Below are positions 11,188 through 24,079 of a stretch of DNA of 64,000 bases, in pieces. The notes under the pieces are model-generated. The model worked only from the letters and a program-made list of their open reading frames with translations, had not been told where the DNA came from and ran no database searches. Source of the stretch: Centroberyx gerrardi. Taxonomy: Eukaryota > Chordata > Actinopteri > Beryciformes > Berycidae. Position numbers and translations under genes: made by a program. Each line of letters starts with the position of its first letter. Position 1 is the first letter of the stretch. Where the stretch lies: contig NC_136020.1 in assembly GCF_048128805.1 (NCBI RefSeq), forward strand, positions 11,861,653 to 11,925,652, given 5' to 3'.

Positions 11188-13252
11188 CGGACAGCTCAGT
11201 CGTCCCGCCCATTCTCATATACACCAGCTGGAGATTGGACAACAAGCAGAATCCAGAGATCTGTTGTGACAGTGGACACGACCGAGTGGATTTGTCTAAA
11301 CTGAGTATGTCTGATTCTGCACAATTAAAAAAAAAAAAAAATCTCTCCTGATGGACCTCTGATGTGGTTTATTGACATCTGAGAACTTGTTTCACCTGGA
11401 CTAAAAACTGCAAAGAAAAGTTAAAGTTAAAGGGCCGTTGCCATGGATACACTTCCTGTCGGCCATGTATCAGTTGCTTTTGCTTGAGCCATTTTGCATC
11501 TCAAAATCGATGAACTTAACAGGAGGGATGCCAAATGGATGCACATGGTAGCTGTGACATGGAGTGAAAAAACAGGATTTCGAGACCCTGTCACCTGAGG
11601 CAGCATGAGAAAGTCCAAGGAGGAAAAAACGGCAAGACTGGATTTCAAGCTCGCTGAACTGATACTGTACATGTGGGTGCACACGCAAGCACACACATAT
11701 CCAATATTTTATTATCATGGACCTCTTTTGAACTCATGACATCTACAGACTTTTACAGACTATGTTATATCAAAGAGAGACTGTTTTGTTATGTGAATAT
11801 TGATCACTGGACAATGCTGTGATGCTGATCAATCTTTTTTTTAAATGTTGAAGGACAATGGCCACTGAGAGAAAAGCTACAGTCATGTACGGGGAAAAAA
11901 TGTTGTGTAACACCAGATCCTCTGAGTTTTATTTTACTTGGTTGCTTGCAATGTACAGAAACTTCTGCCGTTGCACTTACTGCAAGTCTCTCTGGATAAG
12001 AGCGTCAGCTCAATGCCTAGAATGCAATTATAACTGAGTTATAAACATTATAAAAAGTAATAAAAAATAATTGAATAGTCAATATGACTTACGTTTAATA
12101 GTGTTAAACAGGAAATATCAGCACCTTCAGGATTTCATGTTTGAGTGATTATTATGACCAAAAAATGTGATTCTGTGACAGCTCTTTTGAAAAATGTCTG
12201 TCTGCCTTTCTGTCTTTATCATCTGTGAGCCCGTGTCTGTCTGTGTGTCTGTACACACTGTATGTGATTATGTCTGTCTGTCCTGGAAATGAACAGTACA
12301 TACACATGGGTCAGCTGGGTACATGCAGGGGACAGCGTACTTGATAGCAATACAGACTTTCTACCATTTTACAACCAAATACATAAGTCAACATGGATAA
12401 CATCACTGACAGGCAAACAAAAGCACAAAATAGAAGTTTAGATTTGATTTATGGATGAAATAAGAAATCCACATTGTTTCAGCGAGTATCTACTTAGTAT
12501 TATTTCCAGTATCACCAAAATATTATATTTTCAGGAATTAAGAACATTTGTAAGGCATCACTGATGCACTGGTTGGAAACAGTGGTTTTTGAATAGGTTT
12601 CTTAGGCTCTATAGGGTCAAGGAACTACTACACATAGAAATGATTTAGCATATAAATGACCATGTAATCTTATAATTCAAGTGATAAAAGAGAAAGAAAA
12701 AGAAAAAGGAACCATCCACTCAGAGAAACAAGGTTTTTCACGCAGCAACAACTGTACAATTGTAATTGTGTGATACTTTCGGGAAATTGTATTGTTGATA
12801 TACTGTATGTAATTGTAATGTACATTAAAACTGTAAATCTAATTGCATAGGGTATATTTTAATATGTATGCTTGCATGTTTCATATTTTGAACTATGTTT
12901 TACACAGCATTTCGTTGTATCTTGGGCGGTGAGTGTGTCCCTGTAGCTTTTTCTACGCAGAAATCACGGCATTTTGAATCATCTTACATCTTGCATGTCT
13001 TCAAGTTCAACTCATTTGGATGAAAAATGGCCTGAGATTTTGTCAGTTTATGTGTTGGACTTAAATATTTGTGTGCGTGTGTGTGTGTGTGTGTGTGTGC
13101 GTGTGTGTGTGTGTGTGTCTTACCATGTGTCTTGCTGAGATGAGAGTAATTCTATTCATCTGTCTCATTGTTTCATTTACTCTGTACAATATGTGTCAAC
13201 ATGGTATGTTGGTTGACTGACGTGAATCTGTAATAAGTAATGTATGAATAAA
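11188..13252 (+). other. cacna2d4: 3'UTR of cacna2d4 with poly(A) signal
   Basis: After the stop there is no further coding. The first clear AATAAA on this strand is at 13247-13252, which would give a 3'UTR of about 2.07 kb. The stretch contains a reversed retroposon tail (11960-12035) and a (TG)n run at 13071-13118. The end point is inferred from the signal alone. Confidence 0.5.
13247..13252 (+). terminator. Candidate poly(A) signal for cacna2d4
   Basis: AATAAA followed by a T-rich region; it is the first canonical signal downstream of the stop codon at 11185. Confidence 0.45.
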
Positions 13253-13560
13253 TGTTATCCCTCTGTCATTCATACTTTAATTGAATAACAATTGGCTATG
13301 TGAACGCTGTCTTGTCCCGTGACTTTTTATTCTTCAGTAAAAGTAATGGATCTGATTGGAATTTCGTTAATAGTTAAATAATAAGGGTGAAGTACCACTT
13401 TTCCACCACTATTATTTAACTATTAATTAAATTCCAGTGGGGAATTGGGAAAGCTGTCAGAAAACAAACATGCATCATTGTACCTTTTAAAAGGTACAGC
13501 CGCAGTGACAAAAGGTACACTGGTGTACCTTTGTTGTGGCAGTGAAACACCTCTCCTCTC

Positions 13561-14194
13561 TACGGAAGCGTAATGCATTCACTTGAGAAAAAAAAATTGC
13601 CCTGTTTTTCTGAATTAACGAGATAATTATCTCAGAATTCTGAGAAAAGTTTTCATGAAAAAAAAAAATTCTGCTCTGTTTTTCTGAATTAACGAGATAA
13701 TTATCTCAGAATTCTGAGAAAAGTTTTCATGAAAAAAAAAAATTCTGCTCTGTTTTTCTGAATTAACGAGATAATTATCTCAGAATTCTGAGAAAAGTTT
13801 TCATGGAAAAAAAAAATCTGCTCTGTTTTTCTGAATTAACGAGATAATTATCTCAGAATTCTGAGAAAAGTTTTCATGGAAAAAAAAAATCTGCTCTGTT
13901 TTTCTGAATTAACGAGATAATTATCTCGTTAATTCAGAAAAACAGCATTTAAAAAAAAAAAAAATTCTGCTCTGTTTTTCTGAGATAATTATCTCGTTAA
14001 TTCAGAAAAACAGCATTTTAAAAAAAAAAAAAATCTGCTCTGTTTTTCTGAGATAATTATCTCGTTAATTCAGAAAAACAGAGCATTTAAAAAAAAAAAA
14101 AAATTCTGCTCTGTTTTTCTGAGATAATTATCTCGTTAATTCAGAAAAACAGGGCAAATTTATTTTTCTCAAGTGAATGCATTACGCTTCCGTA
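13561..14194. mobile_element. 634-bp non-autonomous DNA element (MITE) with long TIRs and internal tandem repeats
   Basis: The left end begins tacggaagcgtaatgcattc and the right end is its reverse complement. The inverted match continues for about 75 bp through cctgtttttctgaatt and into agataattatctc with only small A-run differences. A direct cctctc flanks both ends, a possible 6-bp target duplication. The left part holds five units of 73-74 bp starting at 13611, 13685, 13759, 13832 and 13905. The right part holds shorter units of about 70 bp with the inverted half-site. No transposase is present. It lies between the cacna2d4 poly(A) signal and the cpsf6 promoter. Confidence 0.85.
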
Positions 14195-14419
14195 CCTCTC
14201 TGACTGTAATCAACAATATTTAAATACCATGACCATCAGCGATGTAGTGGAGGGAAAACCCACCCAACTCAGTTTACCCACCTTTTTATTTGACATACCA
14301 CACTAAATATTTATATGATATTCAGAGTATACATCATAGAGAGTAACAGGCCTATCAAATTTATGTAAGTTATATCAGTTTTTTTCTGAAAAGGGAATTT
14401 ATGTTTGTTTACATTGGTG

Positions 14420-14653
14420 GATGTTTGCCTGATGATACCCACATAGTTTACCCGCCTTTTGATTTACCACTAGATCGCTGATGACCACAAAACAACCAGT
14501 GCTTTTTTATAGCCGATATTGATTTTCCCTTGAGTGAAGGCGGCCAGGCCAGCAGCAGGCCAGCAGGGGCGGTAGTTGTCTCTTTCTGTCTCATTGTGTC
14601 TGGTTGTTGCTCTGAGTCTGCACCGCCCGGCGGAGAGACAGGCAGAGAGGAAA
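14420..14653 (+). promoter_or_regulatory. cpsf6: Probable cpsf6 promoter and 5'UTR
   Basis: The 130 bases before the start codon are GC-rich with several CpGs (aggcggccaggccagcagcagg, then caccgcccggcggagagaca). The start context is aaaATGGCGG. No TATA box is evident; this fits a housekeeping promoter. The transcription start cannot be placed. Confidence 0.4.
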
Positions 14654-17600
14654 ATGGCGGACGGCGTAGATCACATCGATATCTACGCCGATGTAGAGGA
14701 GGAATTTAACCAGGTATTTAATCCTCAATCACTAAACTTAGCTTGGTTGTATTATTTTGTATACATTGGCGTTATCTGTGGTTGTTATTATGAGTGGAAA
14801 TGAAGTGCTAACCCGGTCAAACGAGCCTCACGCGCATACAGGCCCCCTTTCACCATGCTGCAAACCTACAGCCTCAGCTAGGACTCACAGCCTGAAATTG
14901 TCAATTTATGTTTTCCTTAACATTGTAGACGGTATATTTTGCGTGTAACATATTTTATACCATATGCAAAACCAGTTAGCGTCCTTGCGCAGGCACGAGA
15001 AACGCTTGTTTTTATTGTTTAGCAACCGCTCATATTGAGGCCGCAGCATGGCCTCCTATGGCGGGCTAGGAAGTTCAATGAACGCAGTTAGCTAGCTGCT
15101 GTTAGCTTTACAGCTAACAATGTTTGGCAAATCCTTCGTGTTCACCTGTCATGTAAGCTAGCTTAAGTCAGAAACGAAGGTAGGTGACTTGTTGCCAAAT
15201 GGCGAGCCTATAAAACATTTATGAGGGTGAAATTAAACAAAGGCTAGGTCAATTGTTAGCTTTGGGTTAGCCACATTTAATCGATGGCTGATGTTGTTTT
15301 TATTCTTCCCACACGCCCCCTTCTACCACTATAATGTGGTCGTTTTATTGTCAGTTTGTCAATTCTGGGATGACGTGATTTTTCAGGATTGTAGTTTATG
15401 TAGACGTAACTCTTCTATCATTTCATCTCATTTCCGTCCCTGAAACAGCTATGAAATGCTGTAGTTTGTTGACCCGGCGTGCCATATCTCATGCTGCCTT
15501 CAAGTTCAAGTAAAGATACTTTGTGCTGCAACGGCAATTGAAAAGAAGAAAATACACATCAGATGTCTTAATTTAACTGTTTTCATGCTCTCTGCCCCTT
15601 CACATAAATAACCCTAATAACCCTAATAACCCTAAAAACCTGTTCACTCAGTCACTCTGGATACAAGCATCCACTGAATGTTTGAAATGGAAAAGTTGTT
15701 TTGTTCTGGCTAATTGGGTTATGTGTGCTGCAGGCCTACTGTGTGAAAAGATTATCTGTTCAGGTCAATTTGAGACTTGCCCGGTTGGGCCAATAGGTCA
15801 AAGTTCAATTTACCCCTTGTATTGTGTTTTTTTTCCACTGGCCCTGCAGGCAAAAACGAAAATAGTCACGTGATTCACTACTCCTTAGAAATCTGTGGGT
15901 TTTAACATTGTATGCTGTAGGCTAGTTCTTTTACCATGTGAGTTAACATGTCTGTGCTATGAAACTCTTTAAGTCTCCACCGAATCGATATCACCAAAAC
16001 AAATCCGTGTATATTCATTGTACTTGGTGAATAAGGTGATTATGATTGGCATACAGTAGGAGATTGCAATTGATAATCTTGAAGTGTTCTTTCTGTCCAA
16101 TGATGCCATTGCTTTAAGGACAAATCAGCTTTCTTGAGTCTCATGCATTCAATTCATGCTATTTCCAATGTTGAAGTTTCAACGGCAGAACCAGTAAAAT
16201 TGCCATTTTAGAATAATTTGAATGGAAATGCCAATATAATGGTCTCTGTATCGATATTCAATGTATTGTATTGAAAAATAATGAAACACTTAATTTGCAT
16301 AGTACGTTTTAAAACCTTAGGAACAAACATGCTGCTGTCGAAACCAGTATAGAACTAGAATATTAGATTAACCACGTCTTCTATCAGAAAAATACTAAGC
16401 AGCGTAAACGGTCCAATCATTGACTTAAGTCTTATTATTATGTCCAACAGGAAGCCGACTACCCAGTCCATGAGCAGATCGACCTGTACGATGATGTCAT
16501 ATCTCCGTCAGCCAATAACGGCGATGCTCCAGAGGACCGTGACTACCTGGACACACTGCCTGCACCAGGCGGCACGGAGGGAGGGAAGAGTGCCCCACCC
16601 AACGTAGTCTACACTTACACAGGCAAAAGGATCGCCCTATACATTGGAAACCTCACATGGGTAGGTCTGAGATTTCTATTCGGGCTGCTCAGTAACTCGG
16701 GGAAAGAACATCTCAATTTATTTTACTGCAGTGTCAAAATCCCAAGAGGTAGCAGCTTTTCTCTGGGGGAAAGGCGTTAATGACAGCCTTGTGCGAAAGT
16801 TATTCTTCTGCCATGCTGGATTCTTGACCAACAAACTGATCTGCAACTTGGTGGAAAATCTTCAATTTTATTCAAACTAAGCGAATCCTGAATATTGGGA
16901 TCAGTAGTAAAGATTATGCTCAACATAACAATGACTATGGCGATGACACTAGTGATGATGTAATTTTCTCTTTTGCAGTGGACGACAGATGAGGACCTGA
17001 CAGAAGCCATCCGGTCGATAGGCATCACAGACGTGCTAGAGATTAAGTTCTTTGAGAACAGAGCCAATGGCCAGTCCAAAGGGTGAGCTGTGTGTGTGTG
17101 TGTGCGCGCATGTGGGTGTCAGACGTGCCTTTTCTCAGGTTTCTTGTTTGGCCCCGATACTCATGACTACACATTGTAGGTAATTTTAGACCCATTGTCT
17201 GAGATATTTGTTGTTGTGAAGAATAATTGAATTTCTAGGTGTGCCACTGCTCCCAGACCAGTCAGTGTGTTATCCTTGCATCCAGTGTCTGTCACACTCA
17301 ACAGGAAAGACATTTTTAAGTAGTATTTATTTTAAGATGGGCAAAATGTTTTCACCACTCAGATCCTCAAGGCTTCATTGTGGGTTAATAGACAGTCTTA
17401 TTACCCAGCCTGCCGTCAGCGTATCTTATTGACGTCAGCACATTGACCATAGATCATGATTAGATTTTGAAATGGATAAAGTGTAGGAATCCTGATGATT
17501 ATTCTCTTACAGGACTAGCACTCACTCTGACTGTGTATGCATGTGTTTGTGTGCGTCCTCTGTGTGTGTGTGTGTGTGTGTCCCAGGTTTGCGCTGGTGT

Positions 17601-20600
17601 GTGTGGGCTCAGAGGCGTCATCCAGGAAGCTGATGGAGCTCCTGTCGAAGCGGGAGCTCCACGGTCAGAATCCCATCGTCACACCGTGCAACAAACAGTC
17701 CCTCAGCCAGTTTGAGATGCAGTCACGCAAAAGTAAGTAGAGTGCACACACACGCATTACTGAGCTGGTCCAAGATGAACTCACACAAAAGGAGGCATGA
17801 TTTGCACAGATCTACACTCTCGCACACCAATTGATTAGTTCAAAATGCAGTCCCAATAAAGTAGGATTAACTACAATACACACACACACAGACGTATAGT
17901 CACTCACACAAGCAATTATTGCTACAATTAGGGATCCAACCGTGCAATACTTGGTAAAATGCATGATCTAGATGCATGCATGGCTGCATGCACACACAGC
18001 ACTCACACATACTGTATATTACTTATTACACATTACTTTTCTTCACCTTACTCTCCAAGCATTGATTAGTATCTCAAGGTATTTGGGTGACTAAAAATCG
18101 AGACAGATATTGGCCAAGAGTAACTGTGTTCCTGTATATGGACATAACACACCCACAGGCAAAACTCTGGTGTAATCCCTGCAACAGCCACCGGCCCCGT
18201 CAGTGTCTTTGTGTGAAACTTGGGCAAGCAGTGTATGTATATGAGTGTCAGCTAAACGTCTTAAGAAGCTAAATGGGAATAAGTTGGTGTCTACTTGTTG
18301 TTTGCACAGGCACCCAGTCAGGCCAGATGTCTGGGGAGGGCAAGGCCGGTCCCCCCGGCATTGGCCCCCGCGGAGGTTTCCCCATGGGAGGTCGAGGCAG
18401 AGGCAGGTTCCCCGGACCGCCCGGCCCTGGGGGAGACCGCTTCCCTGGTCCTATCGGCCCTGGAGGGCCGCCGCCGCACTTCCCTGGTTAGTTTGGTAAC
18501 AACCGTGTGTGCCAGTCACTCGCAGGGTGGGGGCAATGCCACTTTCAGTTCAGTCAGTTGAAAGACGCTAATTAAAAACTATGACATTCAAAAAAAAACT
18601 AGATCAAAGAACAATCAGAACAATTTTCTTTAAAATGTTCTATTAAAAGTAAAAAAGACTCATAAAAATTAAACTGTAGATGTCTGTCAGTTTTCTAAAT
18701 GTGATTGAAGTCCAGCTCCCTCAGTGATTAAATTGAAAGGGAATTGTCCATGGCCACTCAAAGAGCCCTCTGTTGGAAGAGTTCTGTCAATATAGTGATA
18801 ACTGCATTAATTATATTCTTTTCTCTTGTACTTCCACCAGTGTTATTCAATCTCAGCTTAATTGTTTCAATTCAAATACTTTTCTAATAAAATGTCCAAA
18901 ATCCAGTTTTTCATATGAAGATTTCAACCATTCAAATAGTTCCTGTGGGAGATAGTTCAATGTTGCCTGGCAACAGAAGAGCTTCAGAAAGTAAGCAGGT
19001 CAATTCAGTCACTGACATGACAAAAAAAATGTATCACTAGCCGTGTCAGTCATTTGCTGAAATCCATTTTTGAATTACTTTGAGCGATTGCTTTTGCCTG
19101 ATTTCACTGGAAAATTGCCAGGGTTCTGGACTTGGCTGAAAATTGAATCATCCATTCCAAGTTTTTGGGCACACAACTCCTATTCATTTGTATTGAAGAT
19201 TGATGCTCTGCTTCTTCCCAAATATTTTACTATGATTTTGTGATGCCCTGATCACATCTCTAATCTAATCAGTGCTGGAAAACTAGTTGAATCCTGTTTC
19301 CACGCTCAGCAAAGTAGTTAAAACCATTTTCCAACCCCAGCAAGGTAATTGAATCTGTTTCATTTAGTAATGTGACCTGGGTCTTATTGGTGAATAGCCA
19401 GAGATTATATAAGAGTTTGGTGATCCATTATCTGTATAGGTGGATGTAGTGGGAATCAAAGCTGTGGTTGTGCCATGCGTTAACCTTAAAGCTATATAGG
19501 CCCAGACCTGGTTAACTCTGTTAAAGAGATGCCTTGATTTTTTTGAATTGTCTGTTTTTCTTTTTCAGGCTCTTGTCACCCATGTGGTGAAAGTTGTTTT
19601 TAACAATAATAGACCAGTGTGACATTATCACCACAATGTAACAAGTGCCTTGTAAATTAAAAATGAGATTAATTCAAAATGTGCAGGTATCACTTTAAAC
19701 TCTGCTTTCTGCCTGGCTGTGCTGGTCTGTTGGCACGGTCCAGGCTATGCTTCTACTCACACACTGCATGGAATGAAGGCTAGTCTGTTATATTCTGTGT
19801 GTTTCTGGAGAGGGGTCTGTCACCTTTCCCATCTCCCCTGGCAGGGCTGTGTCTGTCTGTGTGTCTCTCTCTTCCCATCTCTTTTGTTCTCTATCTCTCC
19901 CTGTCCATCTCCACTTGAACGAATGCCCCTTCCCCATAACTGCCCTGGCTGCCCCTTTCTGCTTTCTCTGACATCTTACAACACCACTCTTTGACAAGCA
20001 ATTTGCTCAAGGCTGTACTTCACAAACTGCCAGCCGTAAACACCTTTCAAATCTTGGATTGGCCTTTTTAAACCTACAGTAGAGGAGGATCTAGATAGAG
20101 CCGCCAGCTTGTCCTTTCTCCTTTCCTTTCTTTCCCTCTCTTGTCCTTCATCTCGCCTTTTTCACGTCTCTTCTCTTGCTTACTGGCTGGTGCCCTGTGC
20201 TGCTGGGCCGTGATAGGCCTTCAGTCGGGAGGCGGGAGTGTATGGAGGGAAGAGTTGTGATTGGTTTGTTTTCTCCCCCATTAGGCTCGGGGATGAGACC
20301 AGATCTGATTAGGCACCAAGATGGCCCTCTGATGGATATGAGTTTCAATCCCTTCCCGCCGGGGGGCAGGGACGGGAGCTGGCGACCCAGAGGTGAAACG
20401 CCTCGATTGATTTGATTGATTCGATCGATTCGATCGATTGCCTCCTTATCCTAACCCTGAGCCGTCTGTTTGTAGGAAGAGTTGTGCCATTGAAACCGTT
20501 GAGGCTGACTGCTCCCAAAACGTCTGCATTTATCGCATTGCAGTCTAAATCTCTGAAGGTGTGGGCCTTTCTGAGGCTATACTGAATAGTGTCTCCACCA

Positions 20601-23600
20601 AGGCCATCTGTCAAGAAAGAGACAATTATGTTAAATAAGAATGGCCCTATATACAACAAAATTAAATGTGTGAATATGTGTGCATATCTGTAAACAAATT
20701 TTAGAGAAACATACGCTGTGTTCCATTAGGCTAACAGTTAAATACTTAAAATTCAATCCTACTTTTCTTTGTTGATGAAAGGCTGTGGTTATCGTAAAAC
20801 ATTTCTGTTGTGACCTCATTTGAGAGATAACAAAAACAAGCAAAATTGAAAAGATAACCGTTTACAATTCAGTGACAAGCTACTTCGTTGTGTATAGGTC
20901 CAACAGATTCCTGATAAATATCATTAAGTTGTCAGGCAGCAGATAGAATTTAAGTTAGTCTAAGCAGAGATTGGCTAACATTGTGGCAGTAAAATGTACT
21001 TCCAGACAGTAATAAAAATGTATTAGTGGAGGCTTAAAACAGTTACAGACCTTTCAATGTCACAACTTTTTTTTTTTTTTTAGAAAAGAAAAAAGCTTTG
21101 ATCCTAACCCTGACACCCCTGACTCTTCCTTCTCTAAGACTGGGCAGAAGCACACAGCAAGTCTCTGAAAGGCCATACTGCACTCTACCTAGTATATCTC
21201 CCAAATTATTAATTATATCCCTGTCGGCCTCGGATTGAGTTCTGCCAGAACCCTCTCTCCTGTATCTCTTCTGTTCCATAACCATCTGGGCCTGTATAAT
21301 GGCTCAGTGTAAAAAAAATAAATAAATAAATACTTTTCCTTTTAAGTTAAGTTTAATTTCTATAATTCCTTCTTGCAGTTCCATGAGAGACTGGTCAACT
21401 GAAACAAATGGTTTGTTGAGAAAATCCTGTAGTGTCCACTCATTTTAACTGACAGCTCTTGTGTGGCCGCTACACTCTATAATCTGGCTGCTGTTGGCAC
21501 ATGCAATGGTACGTCCTTTTCATTTAAAAAATGATGAGGGAAAAACAAGCCAGCATTGAAAGGAGAGGATTCTGGTTGAAACACAACCTACCTCCACTTC
21601 AGACAAGCTGGTAGTGTGTCTCCTGAACTCCTCTTGCCTTCTGATTTCATTAACAGCATCATTTTTGGCCTTATCCATTTCTCTATCGGTTCTCACCTGC
21701 TTTCTCTCTCTTACTCTTATGTATCCTAGTTCATTCCCTCTTTTTTGCTGCCTCTATTGCTATTCCTTCCTTGCCCGTATTCCCCCACTGCACCGTCTCT
21801 CTCCGCTTTCCTGCTTTCTCTATTTTCTCTGACGTTTGGTTTCTTGTGGTTGACTTGCCTTTTCGAGTAGCTTAGGGTTCCCACATAACAAGGAAAACGT
21901 GGAACATGACAACTAGTTTTCCAATCAATTAAAATACATGGAAAATCGCAAGATTTTTAAAAACGTAGATAAAGGTGGTGGAAAAAGTACCGTACCCTTT
22001 CTCAAAATTCATCAAAAATGTTCATTTCAAAGCTCTCAAAAAGGCTTTTCCCAAAGGAGCATTTCTGACCTTGCTAATAGTGATGACCTCCCTAAAATCT
22101 CCTGCAGTTGAATATTTTAGCACCTACAAATGGAGTTTCACCAAAGTCTTAATTTCTTAAAAATGACCTGTTTCCTAAAGTAGAGTGGGAATTTCTTTGA
22201 CCTCTGACAGAAAGGGGCTTTCACAAAGTGGCCACAAATAAGTGCTGTAACTAGATTTTTGTAAACAGACGACAGTTGCGACTGCATCCCAAAATTCACC
22301 CGCTACTTTCACTTTTCTTACCAGCCAACTAAATTTTCTGAATAGAAAATAACCTCCAAATAATTGTTTGTTACCAGCAGCAGTGGCTGGTACCATGATT
22401 ATGCCGGTGGTAATGTCTGACCTGACTGTAACACTGAGTGAAAGCAAAGTTCACCAGTTCTTGAGTTGAATCATTCACCTCTGGCCTGTTTTTTCTGTTT
22501 GTCTTCTCTGTTTTCAGGTGGGATGCAGGGCCCCCCTCGCCCCCCTCCCGGTCCCCCAGGCCCCCCCGGCCCTCCAGGTCCTCCCCCCCCTGGTCAGGGG
22601 CTCCCCCCTCCCCTCGCTGGACCCCCCAATCGTGGCGACCGCCCCCCTCCCCCTGTCCTCTTCCCTGGTCAGTTTGGCCAGCCGCCCATGGGACCCCTGC
22701 CCCCCGGCCCCCCTCCCCCTGGCTACGGCCCTCCCCCTGGTCCCCCACCCCCTCAACAGGGCCCCCCACCCCCAGGACCCTTCCCTCCTCGTCCCCCAGG
22801 CCCCATTGGGCCCCCCATGGCTCTGGCTCCTCCTCCCCACATGCCAGGCCCCCCGCCTGGTGGACCTCCACCAGCTCCCCATGTCAACCCAGCCTTCTTC
22901 CCCCCGCCTGGCAACAACAACATGCCCCCCAACGACAGCCGAGGCCCCCCCGGACCAAACGACCCATACGGACGCCCGCCACCCTATGAGAGAGGAGACT
23001 ACGGCCCTGGAGGACGGTAAGGATGGATGGATGGTTTGTTATCAGTTTACAAGAGGACCTTTTTTTTTTTTTAATGAACAGACGCGATGAAGGTTATACC
23101 AAAAGAGAAGTATGTATGTAGTAGAAGTATGGCCAAGTTGGAAGATGATTATGGTAATAATAGTGATGATGATAACCATAGTTGCTGTAGCTCTTAGCAA
23201 AGTTACAAAGTGCTGCAAGTGGAACTTAAGGAAGAATGATGGATATTGTTTTTCATCTTTTGGCCAAGCTTTTTTACCTTGGTCTCCTTGGAAAATCAAT
23301 TATCACTTTTTTCTTTCCTTTGTCCTTAAAGTTAGACATGAGTTCTCCAGTGAGGTTAATAATAATAATACATTTGATTTGTATAGCGCTTTTCAAGGTT
23401 TTCAAAGACGCTTCACAGCAAGAGGCAAATAACAATTTAAAACATCAAATCGCAAGCAGAAAGGTAAAATGAGTCATAGCAATACTGAGAAAACAAGAAC
23501 GGTGAGATAAAAGAAACAAAACAATGTATCAACTAGCAAGCAGACACAGACTTAAAAAGGGTAGAACAAAATAACTGAAGAAAATTGAGAACAAGGGAGA

Positions 23601-24038
23601 AAATTATATATTAAAGGCTATTGTGAACAGGTTACTGTTAATGTTTTTTTTTTTATCAATTTAGAGTGTAACGGCCATGGTTATTTGGTTCACTATATGA
23701 AATGCAAGTTCTATGAAAGGAGACTACAAAGAGAATAAAACTGCTTTTAGAATTTGAGTTTATTATTCTTTGCAAGCAAAGAATAAGACGTAGCATGTCA
23801 TTGTGCCCTTTCATCAAACTATAAAATAGTTTCTGCTTTAGCACTGGAATTAAATGAAAAACAACCTGTGCTCTAACCGTCCTGTAGTGGGGGAAAGCGA
23901 AAAGAGAATTTTCCCCACAGGAATCAGAGTAGAACACACAGAAAAATACTGGCATGCTAGCATTACGCTATTGAGGGATTTCTAGATCCTTTTTTTGGAC
24001 TCTTCCGTTAAGTGGAACATAACCTTATTTGTCAAGTG

Positions 24039-24079
<41 letters not shown>

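Noticed and set aside
15609-15640. Telomere-like ataaccct repeats
   Set aside because: Only about three units of a 9-mer (CCCTAATAA); not a telomeric TTAGGG array.
22371-22882. Minus-strand ORFs of 166 and 122 codons, Gly/Arg/Glu-rich
   Set aside because: They are antisense shadows of the proline-rich cpsf6 exon 7, where C-runs remove stops from the other strand.
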